This document shows positions 18,162 to 26,253 of a DNA stretch of 64,000 nt, piece after piece (position 1 is the first letter of the stretch; every line of letters begins with the position of its first letter). The translations under genes were made by a program, and so were the position numbers. The notes below the pieces were generated by a model. The model saw only the letters and a list, made by a program, of their open reading frames with translations, was not told the origin of the DNA and ran no database searches. Where the stretch lies: NCBI GenBank assembly GCA_910579735.1, contig CAJTUZ010000019.1, positions 1 through 64,000 on the forward strand, in the 5' to 3' direction. Origin of the DNA: an uncultured Lachnospiraceae bacterium. GTDB taxonomy: Bacteria > Bacillota > Clostridia > Lachnospirales > Lachnospiraceae.

Positions 18162-18506
18162 ATGCACGAACTTGGAGTTGTATTTCACATTATGGATACA
18201 GTGGAAAAGACAGCTGTGGAAAACGGGGCCGAAGGCATCTCCAAAGTGGTATTGGAACTTGGCGAAGTGTCTACGGTCATAGAGTCTTATCTGCAGAACT
18301 GCTGGAAGTGGGCGGTGAAGAAGCGGGAACTGTTTGTACAGGCGGAACTCGTCGTGGAAACGCTTCCTGCTGTCACATACTGCGAAGGATGCGGGAAGAC
18401 TTATCCCACCGTGGAATACGGAAAAATATGCCCCCACTGTAAAAGTCCGGATACCTGGCTTTTACAGGGGAGTGAGTGCAATATTAAAGAAATAGAAGTG
18501 TATTAA
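18162..18506 (+). CDS. hypA: Nickel metallochaperone HypA
   Basis: 114 aa, the usual size. The N-terminal MHE carries the nickel-binding His2, and the zinc site is formed by CEGC and CPHC in the C-terminal half. HypA hands nickel to HypB or directly to the target enzyme. GAGG lies 9 nt before ATG. It is last gene of the hypB-flavoprotein-hypA unit and is followed by the large palindrome at 18515-18702. No nickel enzyme is encoded nearby, so the client must be elsewhere in the genome. Confidence 0.93.
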   Translation: MHELGVVFHIMDTVEKTAVENGAEGISKVVLELGEVSTVIESYLQNCWKWAVKKRELFVQAELVVETLPAVTYCEGCGKTYPTVEYGKICPHCKSPDTWLLQGSECNIKEIEVY

Positions 18507-18514
18507 GTGCAGGA

Positions 18515-18702
18515 GACATACGCGGGACGCAGCGGCGGACGGGCAGCGGAAAAAGATTTCTGTTGAAGGGCCCTCTAAAAACGCCGGTGCTTGGTGAGGT
18601 TTTTTCGAACCTAGCATCCGCTGCGTTTTTAATGGAGCGGGAGCGTGCCTCGAAGCAGAAACTTTTTCCGCTGCCTGCCCGCCGCTGCGTCCCGCGTATG
18701 TC
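18515..18702. repeat. 188-bp imperfect palindrome (long stem-loop element)
   Basis: The outer arms match over about 40 bp with two mismatches: 18515-18555 (starting GACATACGCGGGACGCAGCG) against 18661-18702 (ending GCTGCGTCCCGCGTATGTC). The next bases also pair (AAAGATTTCTG with CAGAAACTTT). A nested hairpin uses AAAAACGC and its complement GCGTTTTT with GGTT/AACC near the tip. The element fills the gap between hypA and the DUF5692 gene, ending 20 bp before the latter's ATG. It has no T-run, so it is not a simple terminator. It could be a MITE-like repeat or an RNA structure. Confidence 0.85.
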
Positions 18703-18721
18703 GGAAAGAGAGGGAGAGATA

Positions 18722-19759
18722 ATGATTTTTCAAATTTATGATGGAAGAACCATCTGGCAGATTCTTGGCTGGGTTATGGTGTTCGCAGGACTGATCCTCA
18801 TGAACGAGATTGCCAGACGTTCCAAACTCGGAGGCGGCATCTGCTTTTTCGGGATTCCGGCGGTGCTGACAGTTTATTTTATTTCCATTTATGTGGGCGC
18901 GGCGCGCGGATCGGAATGGGCTTTAAATAACCAGACTTATGTACATATGAACAGCTGGTTCCATTATGCCAAGCTTTATGCGGCATTGGCAGGCTGTATC
19001 GGTTTTATGATCATTAAGTATCATTGGGGGAAACTGGGAAAATCCCATGCCTTTAAAGTATTTCCCTTTGTCATTGTTGCCATTAATATCCTGATCGCCG
19101 TAGTATCCGATTTTGAATCTGTGATCAGAGGCGGCAGCATCATGGGCGGCTGGTGGAAATCTTCCGAAGGCGTATGGCTTTACGGCGGCTGGTGGAATAT
19201 TTTAAACGGTATTGCCGGAATTTTGAATATTCTCTGCATGACAGGCTGGTGGGGAATCTATTCATCCAAAGATAAGAAAGATATGTTATGGCCGGATATG
19301 ACATGGTGCTTTATTCTGGCTTATGATATCTGGAACTTCCAGTATACTTATTTGAATCTGCCTACGCATGCATGGTACTGCGGTTTTGCGCTGCTGCTGG
19401 CGCCTACGGTTGCCAATGCGCTCTGGAATAAGGGCGGGTGGATCCAGAACCGTGCCAATACATTGGCGTTATGGTGTATGTTTGCGCAGGTATTTCCGTT
19501 ATTTCAGGATAGAAGCCGTTTTACGACCGTATCTTCGGTATACGGGGCAGGCGGCGCGGCAGCGGCGTTTGGCGAAACGATGCCTGCGTCAGCCAATCCT
19601 GCGGCACAGGGAGTTATTTCCGTACTTTCCATAGCGGTCAATATTGCAGTATTTGCAGTCATCATGATGAGAGCGAAGAAGCAGAAAAAGAATCCGTATA
19701 CGAATGAGATCTTTACGGACCAGAAAGATTTTGAGCTTGCGATGAACAGGGCGGAATAA
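18722..19759 (+). CDS. DUF5692 family membrane protein
   Basis: 345 aa, about nine or ten hydrophobic segments, rich in Trp (GGWWKSSEGVWLYGGWWNIL). The N-terminal MIFQIYDGRTIWQILGW and the length fit the uncharacterised DUF5692 group. An open frame continues 159 bases upstream through the palindrome, but GAGGGAGAG 6 nt before ATG 18722 fixes the start. The cytoplasmic tail KKQKKNPYTNEIF follows the last helix. Transport or enzyme role unknown. Confidence 0.72.
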   Translation: MIFQIYDGRTIWQILGWVMVFAGLILMNEIARRSKLGGGICFFGIPAVLTVYFISIYVGAARGSEWALNNQTYVHMNSWFHYAKLYAALAGCIGFMIIKYHWGKLGKSHAFKVFPFVIVAINILIAVVSDFESVIRGGSIMGGWWKSSEGVWLYGGWWNILNGIAGILNILCMTGWWGIYSSKDKKDMLWPDMTWCFILAYDIWNFQYTYLNLPTHAWYCGFALLLAPTVANALWNKGGWIQNRANTLALWCMFAQVFPLFQDRSRFTTVSSVYGAGGAAAAFGETMPASANPAAQGVISVLSIAVNIAVFAVIMMRAKKQKKNPYTNEIFTDQKDFELAMNRAE

Positions 19760-19798
19760 AATAGAAGTGATTCTGTCCGGAACCATATGGAACAGCAG

Positions 19799-19829
19799 AG
19801 CGGGATAGGGGAGCCTATTCCGCTTTTTG
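19799..19829 (+). terminator. Terminator of the DUF5692 gene
   Basis: AGCGGGATAGG pairs with CCTATTCCGCT around GGAG, then TTTTT. The right arm overlaps the last codons of the convergent AraC gene, so the hairpin is shared with coding sequence. Confidence 0.85.
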
Positions 19830-20675
19830 CGTCATGCCATTCTCATTTCGCCATTGTCTCGGGGAAACGCCATATACATTTTTGAAGGCTCTGGAAAAGT
19901 GCAGTCCGTTCGGATAACCGACCGCATTGCCGATATCGCCGACGGAAAGCTTTGTCAGCTTTAACAGTTCGGTCGCTTTGGTCATACGGTAGGAAATCAG
20001 GAAGTCCTGCGGCGATTTTCCGGTGTTTTCCCGGAATATCTTGCCGAAATAGCTTCTGTTTAAGCCGCAGGAAGTTGCAATGTCTTCCACGGAAATATCA
20101 TTCTGGAAATTCTGTTCGATAAAAGAAAAGGCTTCTTTGATGTAAAAGTCCCGCAGACTGTTTCCCTTGCCGATCTGTGTCGATGTAGAAGCGCGGACGA
20201 AACTGTCAATGAACAGATAAAGGTGTCCGATCAGATGGAAAGGCGATTCGTCTTTGTGGTTTACAATATATAACATCTCATTTTTCATTATTTCCGCAAT
20301 ATCTTTATAGCGTGCTTTATAGATCGGGGAATCCAGGCTTAAACCGGCCAGTTCTACGGTCTCTTTGGCGCGCAGTCCGTCGAATTCAATCCATACATAC
20401 TCCCACGGTATATCATGGTCTGCGATATAAGTGCATATCTGATGTGGAAAAAGCATAAAACCCTGTCCGCTCTTTACCTGATAGGTTATCGATTCTCCTT
20501 TGGTGTTGTCGGCATAAAGCGTCCCTGTTCCGGAGAGGCAGTAATGGAAAAGGTAGTGGTTTCTGGCGGCCGGTCCGAAGGAATGGGATGGGTCACATTG
20601 CTCCCAGCCAAACTGGTAGAGTCCCAGATCAACGAAATTTTCACTTGGGAAAACGGAAAAAATGACTTCACTCAT
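19815..20675 (-). CDS. AraC-family regulator of the alpha-galactoside operon
   Basis: 286 aa. The N-terminal cupin-type sugar-sensing domain (1-150: NHYLFHYCLSGTGTLYAD, MLFPHQICTYIAD) is joined to two C-terminal HTH units. The first has DISVEDIATSCGLNRSYFGK; the second ends FSRAFKNVYGVSPRQWR, the AraC signature. It is divergent from the binding protein, permeases, GH36 and GH13_4 genes. The promoter there has a poor -35, as expected for a gene needing an activator. By context it probably responds to raffinose, melibiose or a related sugar. Confidence 0.9.
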   Translation of the reverse strand: MSEVIFSVFPSENFVDLGLYQFGWEQCDPSHSFGPAARNHYLFHYCLSGTGTLYADNTKGESITYQVKSGQGFMLFPHQICTYIADHDIPWEYVWIEFDGLRAKETVELAGLSLDSPIYKARYKDIAEIMKNEMLYIVNHKDESPFHLIGHLYLFIDSFVRASTSTQIGKGNSLRDFYIKEAFSFIEQNFQNDISVEDIATSCGLNRSYFGKIFRENTGKSPQDFLISYRMTKATELLKLTKLSVGDIGNAVGYPNGLHFSRAFKNVYGVSPRQWRNENGMTQKAE

Positions 20676-20837
20676 AAACAGGGGAACCTCCGCTGTGTCC
20701 TATGGATTTTGCTGCTGCTTTATCAGATAAAAGCGGATGAAGGCGGTACCCGTCCCTGCTTTTATTCCGACACAGTTCATTATATACCATAAATATACCA
20801 AAATGCTAGATGAATTCAATGAAATGACATAAAAACA

Positions 20838-20900
20838 GCATAAAGGCATAAAATGTATAAAATAGAGCTATTTATCGGTAGCATAAGGATATGTTACAAT
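20838..20900 (+). promoter_or_regulatory. Activator-type promoter with GCATAA repeats
   Basis: TACAAT at 20895-20900 (with a TG extension) lies 17 bp after a weak -35, TTATCG (20872-20877). Upstream, GCATAAAG (20838) and GCATAAAA (20846) are in tandem, and GCATAAGG recurs at 20881. These are candidate sites for the divergent AraC protein. Confidence 0.5.
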
Positions 20901-20931
20901 GTTTTCACAAAGAAAGGGAAGGAGATAGTTT

Positions 20932-22230
20932 ATGGAAAGGGAAAGAAAAAAATACTTGGAACTGTCATTATGCTGTGTGGCAGCAGCCATGACGGTTCAG
21001 GGATGCGGCGCTTCTTCGGACAGTCAGAAAATCGAGATTGAAATTGTTCAGTATAAACCGGAAGCGGCGAATTACTTTAAGGTGGTAGAAGAAGAATTCA
21101 ATGCAACGCATGACGATATTCACCTGACGATCAGTTCTCCCAACGATGCAATGACGATTTTGAAAACAAGATTTATCAGGGAGGATTATCCTGATATTAT
21201 AGGGATCGGCGGCGATATCAACTATTCCTATTTTGTGGATGCACAGATCCTTACGGATGTTTCGGATTATGAGGGCATAAAGGATATCAATCAGGGATAT
21301 CTGGATATTGCGGAATCACTGGAACTTGTTCCCGTCGACGGAACATACATACTGCCGTATGTAGCCAATGCTGCAGGAATTCTTTATAACAGGGATATGT
21401 TTGCGGAACATGGATGGCAGATTCCCGAAACATGGGATGAGCTTATGGCACTGTGTGAAGAGATCCAGGCGGAAGGGATCCTGCCGTTTTATTTTGGATT
21501 CAAGGATACATGGACTTGTCTGGCGCCCTGGAATGCTATGGCTGTGGCGCTTGCACCTGCCGATACGGCCAAACAGGTCAACAAGGGACAGACAACGTTT
21601 ACGGACGAATACAGGGAACTATCGGAAAAATATCTGGCCCTTCTGCCTTACGGACCGGATGACCCGTTCGCTTACAGCTATAATGATGCCTGTACGGCTT
21701 TTGCAAGAGGAGAAGCGGCTATGTATGCAATCGGAAGTTACGCAACGCCGCAGATTCTGTCCGTTAATCCGGATTTGAATATTGATTCTTTTGTTATGCC
21801 GGCTTCAAACGATAAGGAGAGCAGAACCTTAAACTCCGGTATCGACCTGGGATTCTGTGTGATGGACGGATGCGAGAATAAAGAAGCTGCTTATGAAGTT
21901 CTGGATTTCCTTTACGCAGATGAAAACATACAGAAATACATTGATGCACAGAATGCAGTACCCTGCAAAACGGGAGATTTCCAGTTATCTTCCATGCTCG
22001 ATGGCATGCTGTCGTTTATTGAGGCGGGCAATATGACGGATTATCAGGATCATTACTATCCTTCCGAAATGGCTGTGGATGCACAGCTTCAGACCTTCTT
22101 GCTTGAGCAGAACGTAGATGCATTCCTGTCCAAATTTGACACGGACTGGCAGCGCTATAACAGAGACATTATTCGTATGGTGAAAGCATATGAAGAAAAT
22201 AATACGGAGGCAGAGAATTATGAAAAATGA
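20932..22230 (+). CDS. Sugar-binding lipoprotein of the alpha-galactoside transporter
   Basis: 432 aa. Basic N-terminus, hydrophobic core and lipobox VQGC (Cys near 24) show an outer-face lipoprotein. The rest is a CUT1 solute-binding fold (IEIVQYKPEAANYFKVVEEE, PYVANAAGILYNRDMF, FARGEAAMYAIGSYA). GGAAGGAG precedes ATG. It is first gene of the operon binding protein-permease-permease-GH36-GH13_4, and its end overlaps the first permease gene by 11 bp. The likely ligand is an alpha-galactoside, inferred from the linked GH36. Confidence 0.9.
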   Translation: MERERKKYLELSLCCVAAAMTVQGCGASSDSQKIEIEIVQYKPEAANYFKVVEEEFNATHDDIHLTISSPNDAMTILKTRFIREDYPDIIGIGGDINYSYFVDAQILTDVSDYEGIKDINQGYLDIAESLELVPVDGTYILPYVANAAGILYNRDMFAEHGWQIPETWDELMALCEEIQAEGILPFYFGFKDTWTCLAPWNAMAVALAPADTAKQVNKGQTTFTDEYRELSEKYLALLPYGPDDPFAYSYNDACTAFARGEAAMYAIGSYATPQILSVNPDLNIDSFVMPASNDKESRTLNSGIDLGFCVMDGCENKEAAYEVLDFLYADENIQKYIDAQNAVPCKTGDFQLSSMLDGMLSFIEAGNMTDYQDHYYPSEMAVDAQLQTFLLEQNVDAFLSKFDTDWQRYNRDIIRMVKAYEENNTEAENYEK

Positions 22231-23092
22231 AAATGATAGAAAACGAACCTTTATACTGATCACGATTCCGATTCTGGCATTATTTATCTGTTTCAATACC
22301 ATTCCGTTAATACGCGGCGTCATATACAGTTTTACCAATTTCAAAGGCTTCGGTAAGTATGACTGGGTCGGATTCAGGAACTATGTAGATCTCTTTTCTG
22401 ACGGACGTGTCGGTAAATCTTATTTATTCACGATCAAACTGGCTGTTGTAACGACGATCGTTGTCAATGTGCTCAGTCTGATCCTGGCGCTTGGATTAAA
22501 CAGTAAGATCCGTGCAAAAGGTTTTTTCCGCGGCGCGTATTTTCTGCCGAATATATTAGGCTCACTCGTTGTCGGTTATATTTTTAACTACTTCTTTACT
22601 TATATCCTTCCGGCTTTAGCGGATATGGCCGGTATCGATTCGTTAAAGGGAAGCATTTTATCCAATCCGAACAGGGCGTGGATCGGTATTATGATCGTGT
22701 GTGCATGGCAGGCGATCGCGATGAATACGATCATCTATATTTCCGGTTTACAGACGGTGCCTGAAGATGTATACGAGGCGGGCGGTTTGGACGGCGCTAC
22801 GGGATGGAAACAGTTCAAATATTTGACTTTCCCGCTTATTATACCGTTTTTCTCGATCAATATGGTGCTCTGCGTGAAAAACTTCCTGATGGTGTTCGAT
22901 CAGATCATGGCCCTGACAAAAGGCGGCCCTGCACAGAGTACGGAGTCTATTTCCTACTTAATTTATAACAATGGTATGTCGGGCGGACAGTTCGGCTTCC
23001 AGAGTGCGAACGCAGTCGTATTCTTTATCGTCATTGTGGCTATTTCTGTTGCGCAGATGAAATTTTCCGGGTCAAAGGAGGAGCAGTTATGA
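22220..23092 (+). CDS. Alpha-galactoside ABC permease, MalF-type
   Basis: 290 aa, about six hydrophobic segments, EAA loop EAGGLDGATGWKQFKYLTFP, which contacts the ATPase. ATG 22220 follows CGGAGG; the in-frame start at 22190 lies inside the binding-protein gene and adds a basic stretch that is not family-like. Stop and next start overlap as ATGA. No ATPase gene is in this operon, so a shared MsmK-type ATPase (for example 459-1559) is needed. Confidence 0.92.
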   Translation: MKNENDRKRTFILITIPILALFICFNTIPLIRGVIYSFTNFKGFGKYDWVGFRNYVDLFSDGRVGKSYLFTIKLAVVTTIVVNVLSLILALGLNSKIRAKGFFRGAYFLPNILGSLVVGYIFNYFFTYILPALADMAGIDSLKGSILSNPNRAWIGIMIVCAWQAIAMNTIIYISGLQTVPEDVYEAGGLDGATGWKQFKYLTFPLIIPFFSINMVLCVKNFLMVFDQIMALTKGGPAQSTESISYLIYNNGMSGGQFGFQSANAVVFFIVIVAISVAQMKFSGSKEEQL

Positions 23093-23931
23093 AAAACACA
23101 ACAACCGCAGTCAAACCAAACAAGACCGCAATGGTGCTTTTGATACTCGGTCTTTCCACGATCATTTTCCCGCTGTATATGACGATCGTCATTGCGTTCA
23201 AGCAGCCTTCGGAAATGACGAACAGCATAAGCGGCATTTTATCATTGCCCAAAGCATGGAGTCTTAACAATTTCAGGGAAGCAATGGAAGTGACGGATTT
23301 CTGGAACTCCCTGCGCAACAGTATGGTGATCTCCGTACTTACCGTTGTACTTTCCATTATCCTGCATTCTTTAATGGGATATACTTTAGGAAGAAATAAG
23401 AAAAGCAAGGTTTACAATTTCATTTATCTGTTTATTGTCAGCGGTATGTTCGTGCCCTTTGCGATCCTGATGATGCCGCTTGCCAAACAGACGGCAGAGC
23501 TTGGACTTGCAAACTGGTTTGGTGTCATTTTATTATACGTCGTATTCTATATGCCGATGAATGTTATGCTTTACTCTGGTTATCTGACGAATATTCCGTT
23601 AGCGCTGGAAGAAGCGGCAAGAGTAGACGGCGCTTCCACGTGGCGGACTTACTGGAAGATCATTTTTCCGATCATGAAGCCGATGCATGCAACCGTTGCA
23701 GTCATTACGGCGTTGGCAGTATGGAATGACGTCATGACGCCTCTGGTTATTATGGCAGGTTCTTCACAGAATACGCTGCCGCTTGCACAGCTGAACTTCC
23801 AGTCGCAGTTTGGAACCAATTACAATCTGGCATTTGCTTCGTACTTATTGTCGCTGATTCCGATCCTGATCTTCTATCTGGTATGCCAGAAACAGATTTT
23901 GAACGGAGTCGTAAACGGAGCGGTTAAGTAA
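23089..23931 (+). CDS. Alpha-galactoside ABC permease, MalG-type
   Basis: 280 aa. MalG-like opening (LILGLSTIIFPLYMTIVIAF), EAA loop EEAARVDGASTWRTYWKIIF and C-terminal QKQILNGVVNGAVK. It overlaps the previous permease gene by 4 bp and should pair with it to form the channel. It ends 34 bp before the GH36 gene. Confidence 0.92.
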   Translation: MKNTTTAVKPNKTAMVLLILGLSTIIFPLYMTIVIAFKQPSEMTNSISGILSLPKAWSLNNFREAMEVTDFWNSLRNSMVISVLTVVLSIILHSLMGYTLGRNKKSKVYNFIYLFIVSGMFVPFAILMMPLAKQTAELGLANWFGVILLYVVFYMPMNVMLYSGYLTNIPLALEEAARVDGASTWRTYWKIIFPIMKPMHATVAVITALAVWNDVMTPLVIMAGSSQNTLPLAQLNFQSQFGTNYNLAFASYLLSLIPILIFYLVCQKQILNGVVNGAVK

Positions 23932-23965
23932 TAATGATAGAGTATGAAAAGGATTACAGTAAATT

Positions 23966-26152
23966 ATGGCAATACAATATCAACCTGAAAAACGGATATT
24001 TACATTAATTACAAAGCATACGACATATCAGATGCAGGTGGATGCGTTTGGGTTTTTGCTGCACCTGTATTATGGAAAGCGCATAGCGGGAGATCTGGAT
24101 TATCTGCTTCCTTATTACGACAGAGGATTTTCCGGCAGTCCGTCGGATGCGGAAAACAACAGGACATATTCGCTTGATGTACTGCCGCAGGAATATCCGG
24201 TGCTTGGCGTAGGAGATTACCGAAACAGCGCGCTCATTCTGCGTGATGCGGATGGCTGTGAATGCTGTGATCTGCGTTATGTGCGTTATGAGATGAAAAA
24301 AGGGAAGTACGGACTGACGGCTCTGCCGGCAGTCTTTGCTTCCGACCATGAAGCAGAGACGCTGGAGATCGTGCTGGAAGATGCGGTAAATAAGGTACAG
24401 GTACGTCTTTTATACGGCGTGCTTGCCAAAGAAGATATTATTACGAGAAGCGCGGTGATTATCAATAAAGGCAGCAGGGAAGTTGTTGTAGAAAAAGCCG
24501 CCTCAGCCTGTCTGGATTTCCTAAGCGGCGATTATGACCTGATCAGTTTCTATGGAAGGCATACGATGGAACGGAACCTTCAGCGTACACAGATCGCACA
24601 CGGCAGTTTTTCCATTGGAAGCCGCAGGGGGACGTCCAGTCATCAGTACAATCCGGCGGTCATCCTTGCGAAGAAAGATACAACGGATGAGACAGGCGGC
24701 TGCTACGGCATGATGTTTGTTTACAGCGGGAATTTTTCATTTGAAGCGGAAAAGGATCAGTTCGGGCAGACAAGGGCGATCATGGGTTTGGCGCGCGAAC
24801 AGTTTCATTATCCGTTAAAAAAGAACGAGAAGATCGTCGTGCCGGAGACGGTGCTGTGCTATTCGGATAAAGGTTTCTCGGGACTGTCCAAGATCTATCA
24901 CCGCTGTATCAGAGAACATATCTGCCGGGGAAAGTACGTAAAGACAAAACGTCCGCTCCTGTTAAACAGTTGGGAAGCCGCATATTTTAATATTGACGGG
25001 GATACCATATGCCGTCTGGCGAAAGATGCTGCCGACCTTAATCTGGACATGATCGTTATGGACGACGGCTGGTTTGGCAAAAGAGAAGACGATAACAGCG
25101 GTCTTGGAGACTGGCATTTCAATGAGCAGAAAATGGGATGCACATTACAGGAATTGACTGACAAAGTCAATAAATTAGGCGTTAAATTCGGCATCTGGAT
25201 CGAACCCGAGATGGTTTCGGAAGACAGTGATCTATACCGGGAACATCCGGACTGGGTGCTTTGCTTTCCGGGAAGAAAAGCGGTCCGCTGCAGAAATCAG
25301 CTTGTTTTGGATTTCTCCAGAGAGGATGTAAGAAAATTAATTTTCGAACGAATATGCAGCCTGTTGGATCAGGGAAACATAGCTTATGTGAAATGGGATA
25401 TGAATCGAAGCATCGCAGATGTTTATTCAGGAGAAAATGCACCGGGAAAAGTGACATATGATTATATGCTGGGCGTTTATGATTTCCTGGAAAAGCTGAT
25501 AAAAAGATATCCGGAAATCCTGATAGAAGGATGCAGCGGCGGAGGCGGAAGATTTGATGCGGGAATGCTGTATTATACGCCGCAGATCTGGTGCAGTGAC
25601 AATACGGATGCGGCGGACAGGCTGCGGATCCAATACGGTACGTCCTTCTTCTATCCGGCATCGACTATCGGCGCTCATGTGTCGGCGGCGCCCAATCATC
25701 AGACCGGACGAAATATCAGCCTGCATACGAGAGGCATCGTAGCGATGGCGGGAACATTCGGATACGAACTTGATCCGGGACTGCTTTCGGAAGAAGAAAA
25801 AGAAGAGATCCGGGAACAGGCCGGCCGGTATAGACAGTATGAGGATTTGATCAGAGAAGGGATGTATTACCGTTTGTCTGATCCGTTTGAAGCTCCTTAT
25901 GCGGCCTGGATGTTTGTTTCGGAGGATCGGGATACGGCGCTGTGCAGCATAGTCATATTGGAAAATCACAGCAATCCGCCCATTCACTATGTGAAATTAA
26001 GAGGACTGGATAAGGATGCAGTCTATGAAGATAAAGAGAGCGGAAAACGCTATTACGGCTCCGCACTCATGGAAGCGGGACTGCCGATGCCGCTGGTAAA
26101 AGAAGACTATCCGGCATGGCAGATGATTTTTACGCGTGTAACGGGGATTTGA
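23966..26152 (+). CDS. Alpha-galactosidase, GH36
   Basis: 728 aa, the full length of bacterial GH36 (group I) enzymes that remove terminal alpha-1,6-galactose from melibiose, raffinose and stachyose. N-terminal beta-supersandwich domain (about 1-330), then a TIM barrel with DMIVMDDGWFGKR, KFGIWIEPEMVS, the nucleophile D478 in KWDMNRS and the acid/base D548 in CSDNTDA; these positions equal those of the known Geobacillus enzymes. There is no signal peptide, so the enzyme is cytoplasmic and acts on imported sugar. Product of raffinose would be sucrose, which fits the next gene. Confidence 0.94.
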   Translation: MAIQYQPEKRIFTLITKHTTYQMQVDAFGFLLHLYYGKRIAGDLDYLLPYYDRGFSGSPSDAENNRTYSLDVLPQEYPVLGVGDYRNSALILRDADGCECCDLRYVRYEMKKGKYGLTALPAVFASDHEAETLEIVLEDAVNKVQVRLLYGVLAKEDIITRSAVIINKGSREVVVEKAASACLDFLSGDYDLISFYGRHTMERNLQRTQIAHGSFSIGSRRGTSSHQYNPAVILAKKDTTDETGGCYGMMFVYSGNFSFEAEKDQFGQTRAIMGLAREQFHYPLKKNEKIVVPETVLCYSDKGFSGLSKIYHRCIREHICRGKYVKTKRPLLLNSWEAAYFNIDGDTICRLAKDAADLNLDMIVMDDGWFGKREDDNSGLGDWHFNEQKMGCTLQELTDKVNKLGVKFGIWIEPEMVSEDSDLYREHPDWVLCFPGRKAVRCRNQLVLDFSREDVRKLIFERICSLLDQGNIAYVKWDMNRSIADVYSGENAPGKVTYDYMLGVYDFLEKLIKRYPEILIEGCSGGGGRFDAGMLYYTPQIWCSDNTDAADRLRIQYGTSFFYPASTIGAHVSAAPNHQTGRNISLHTRGIVAMAGTFGYELDPGLLSEEEKEEIREQAGRYRQYEDLIREGMYYRLSDPFEAPYAAWMFVSEDRDTALCSIVILENHSNPPIHYVKLRGLDKDAVYEDKESGKRYYGSALMEAGLPMPLVKEDYPAWQMIFTRVTGI

Positions 26153-26253
26153 TAGATAAATGAGGGGAACGGAAGGCCATTTCGGCTTTTCGTTCTTTCT
26201 CCGCATAGGAGCTGACGACAGGCATGAAAAAAGGATAGGAAGGGTATTTGTAT

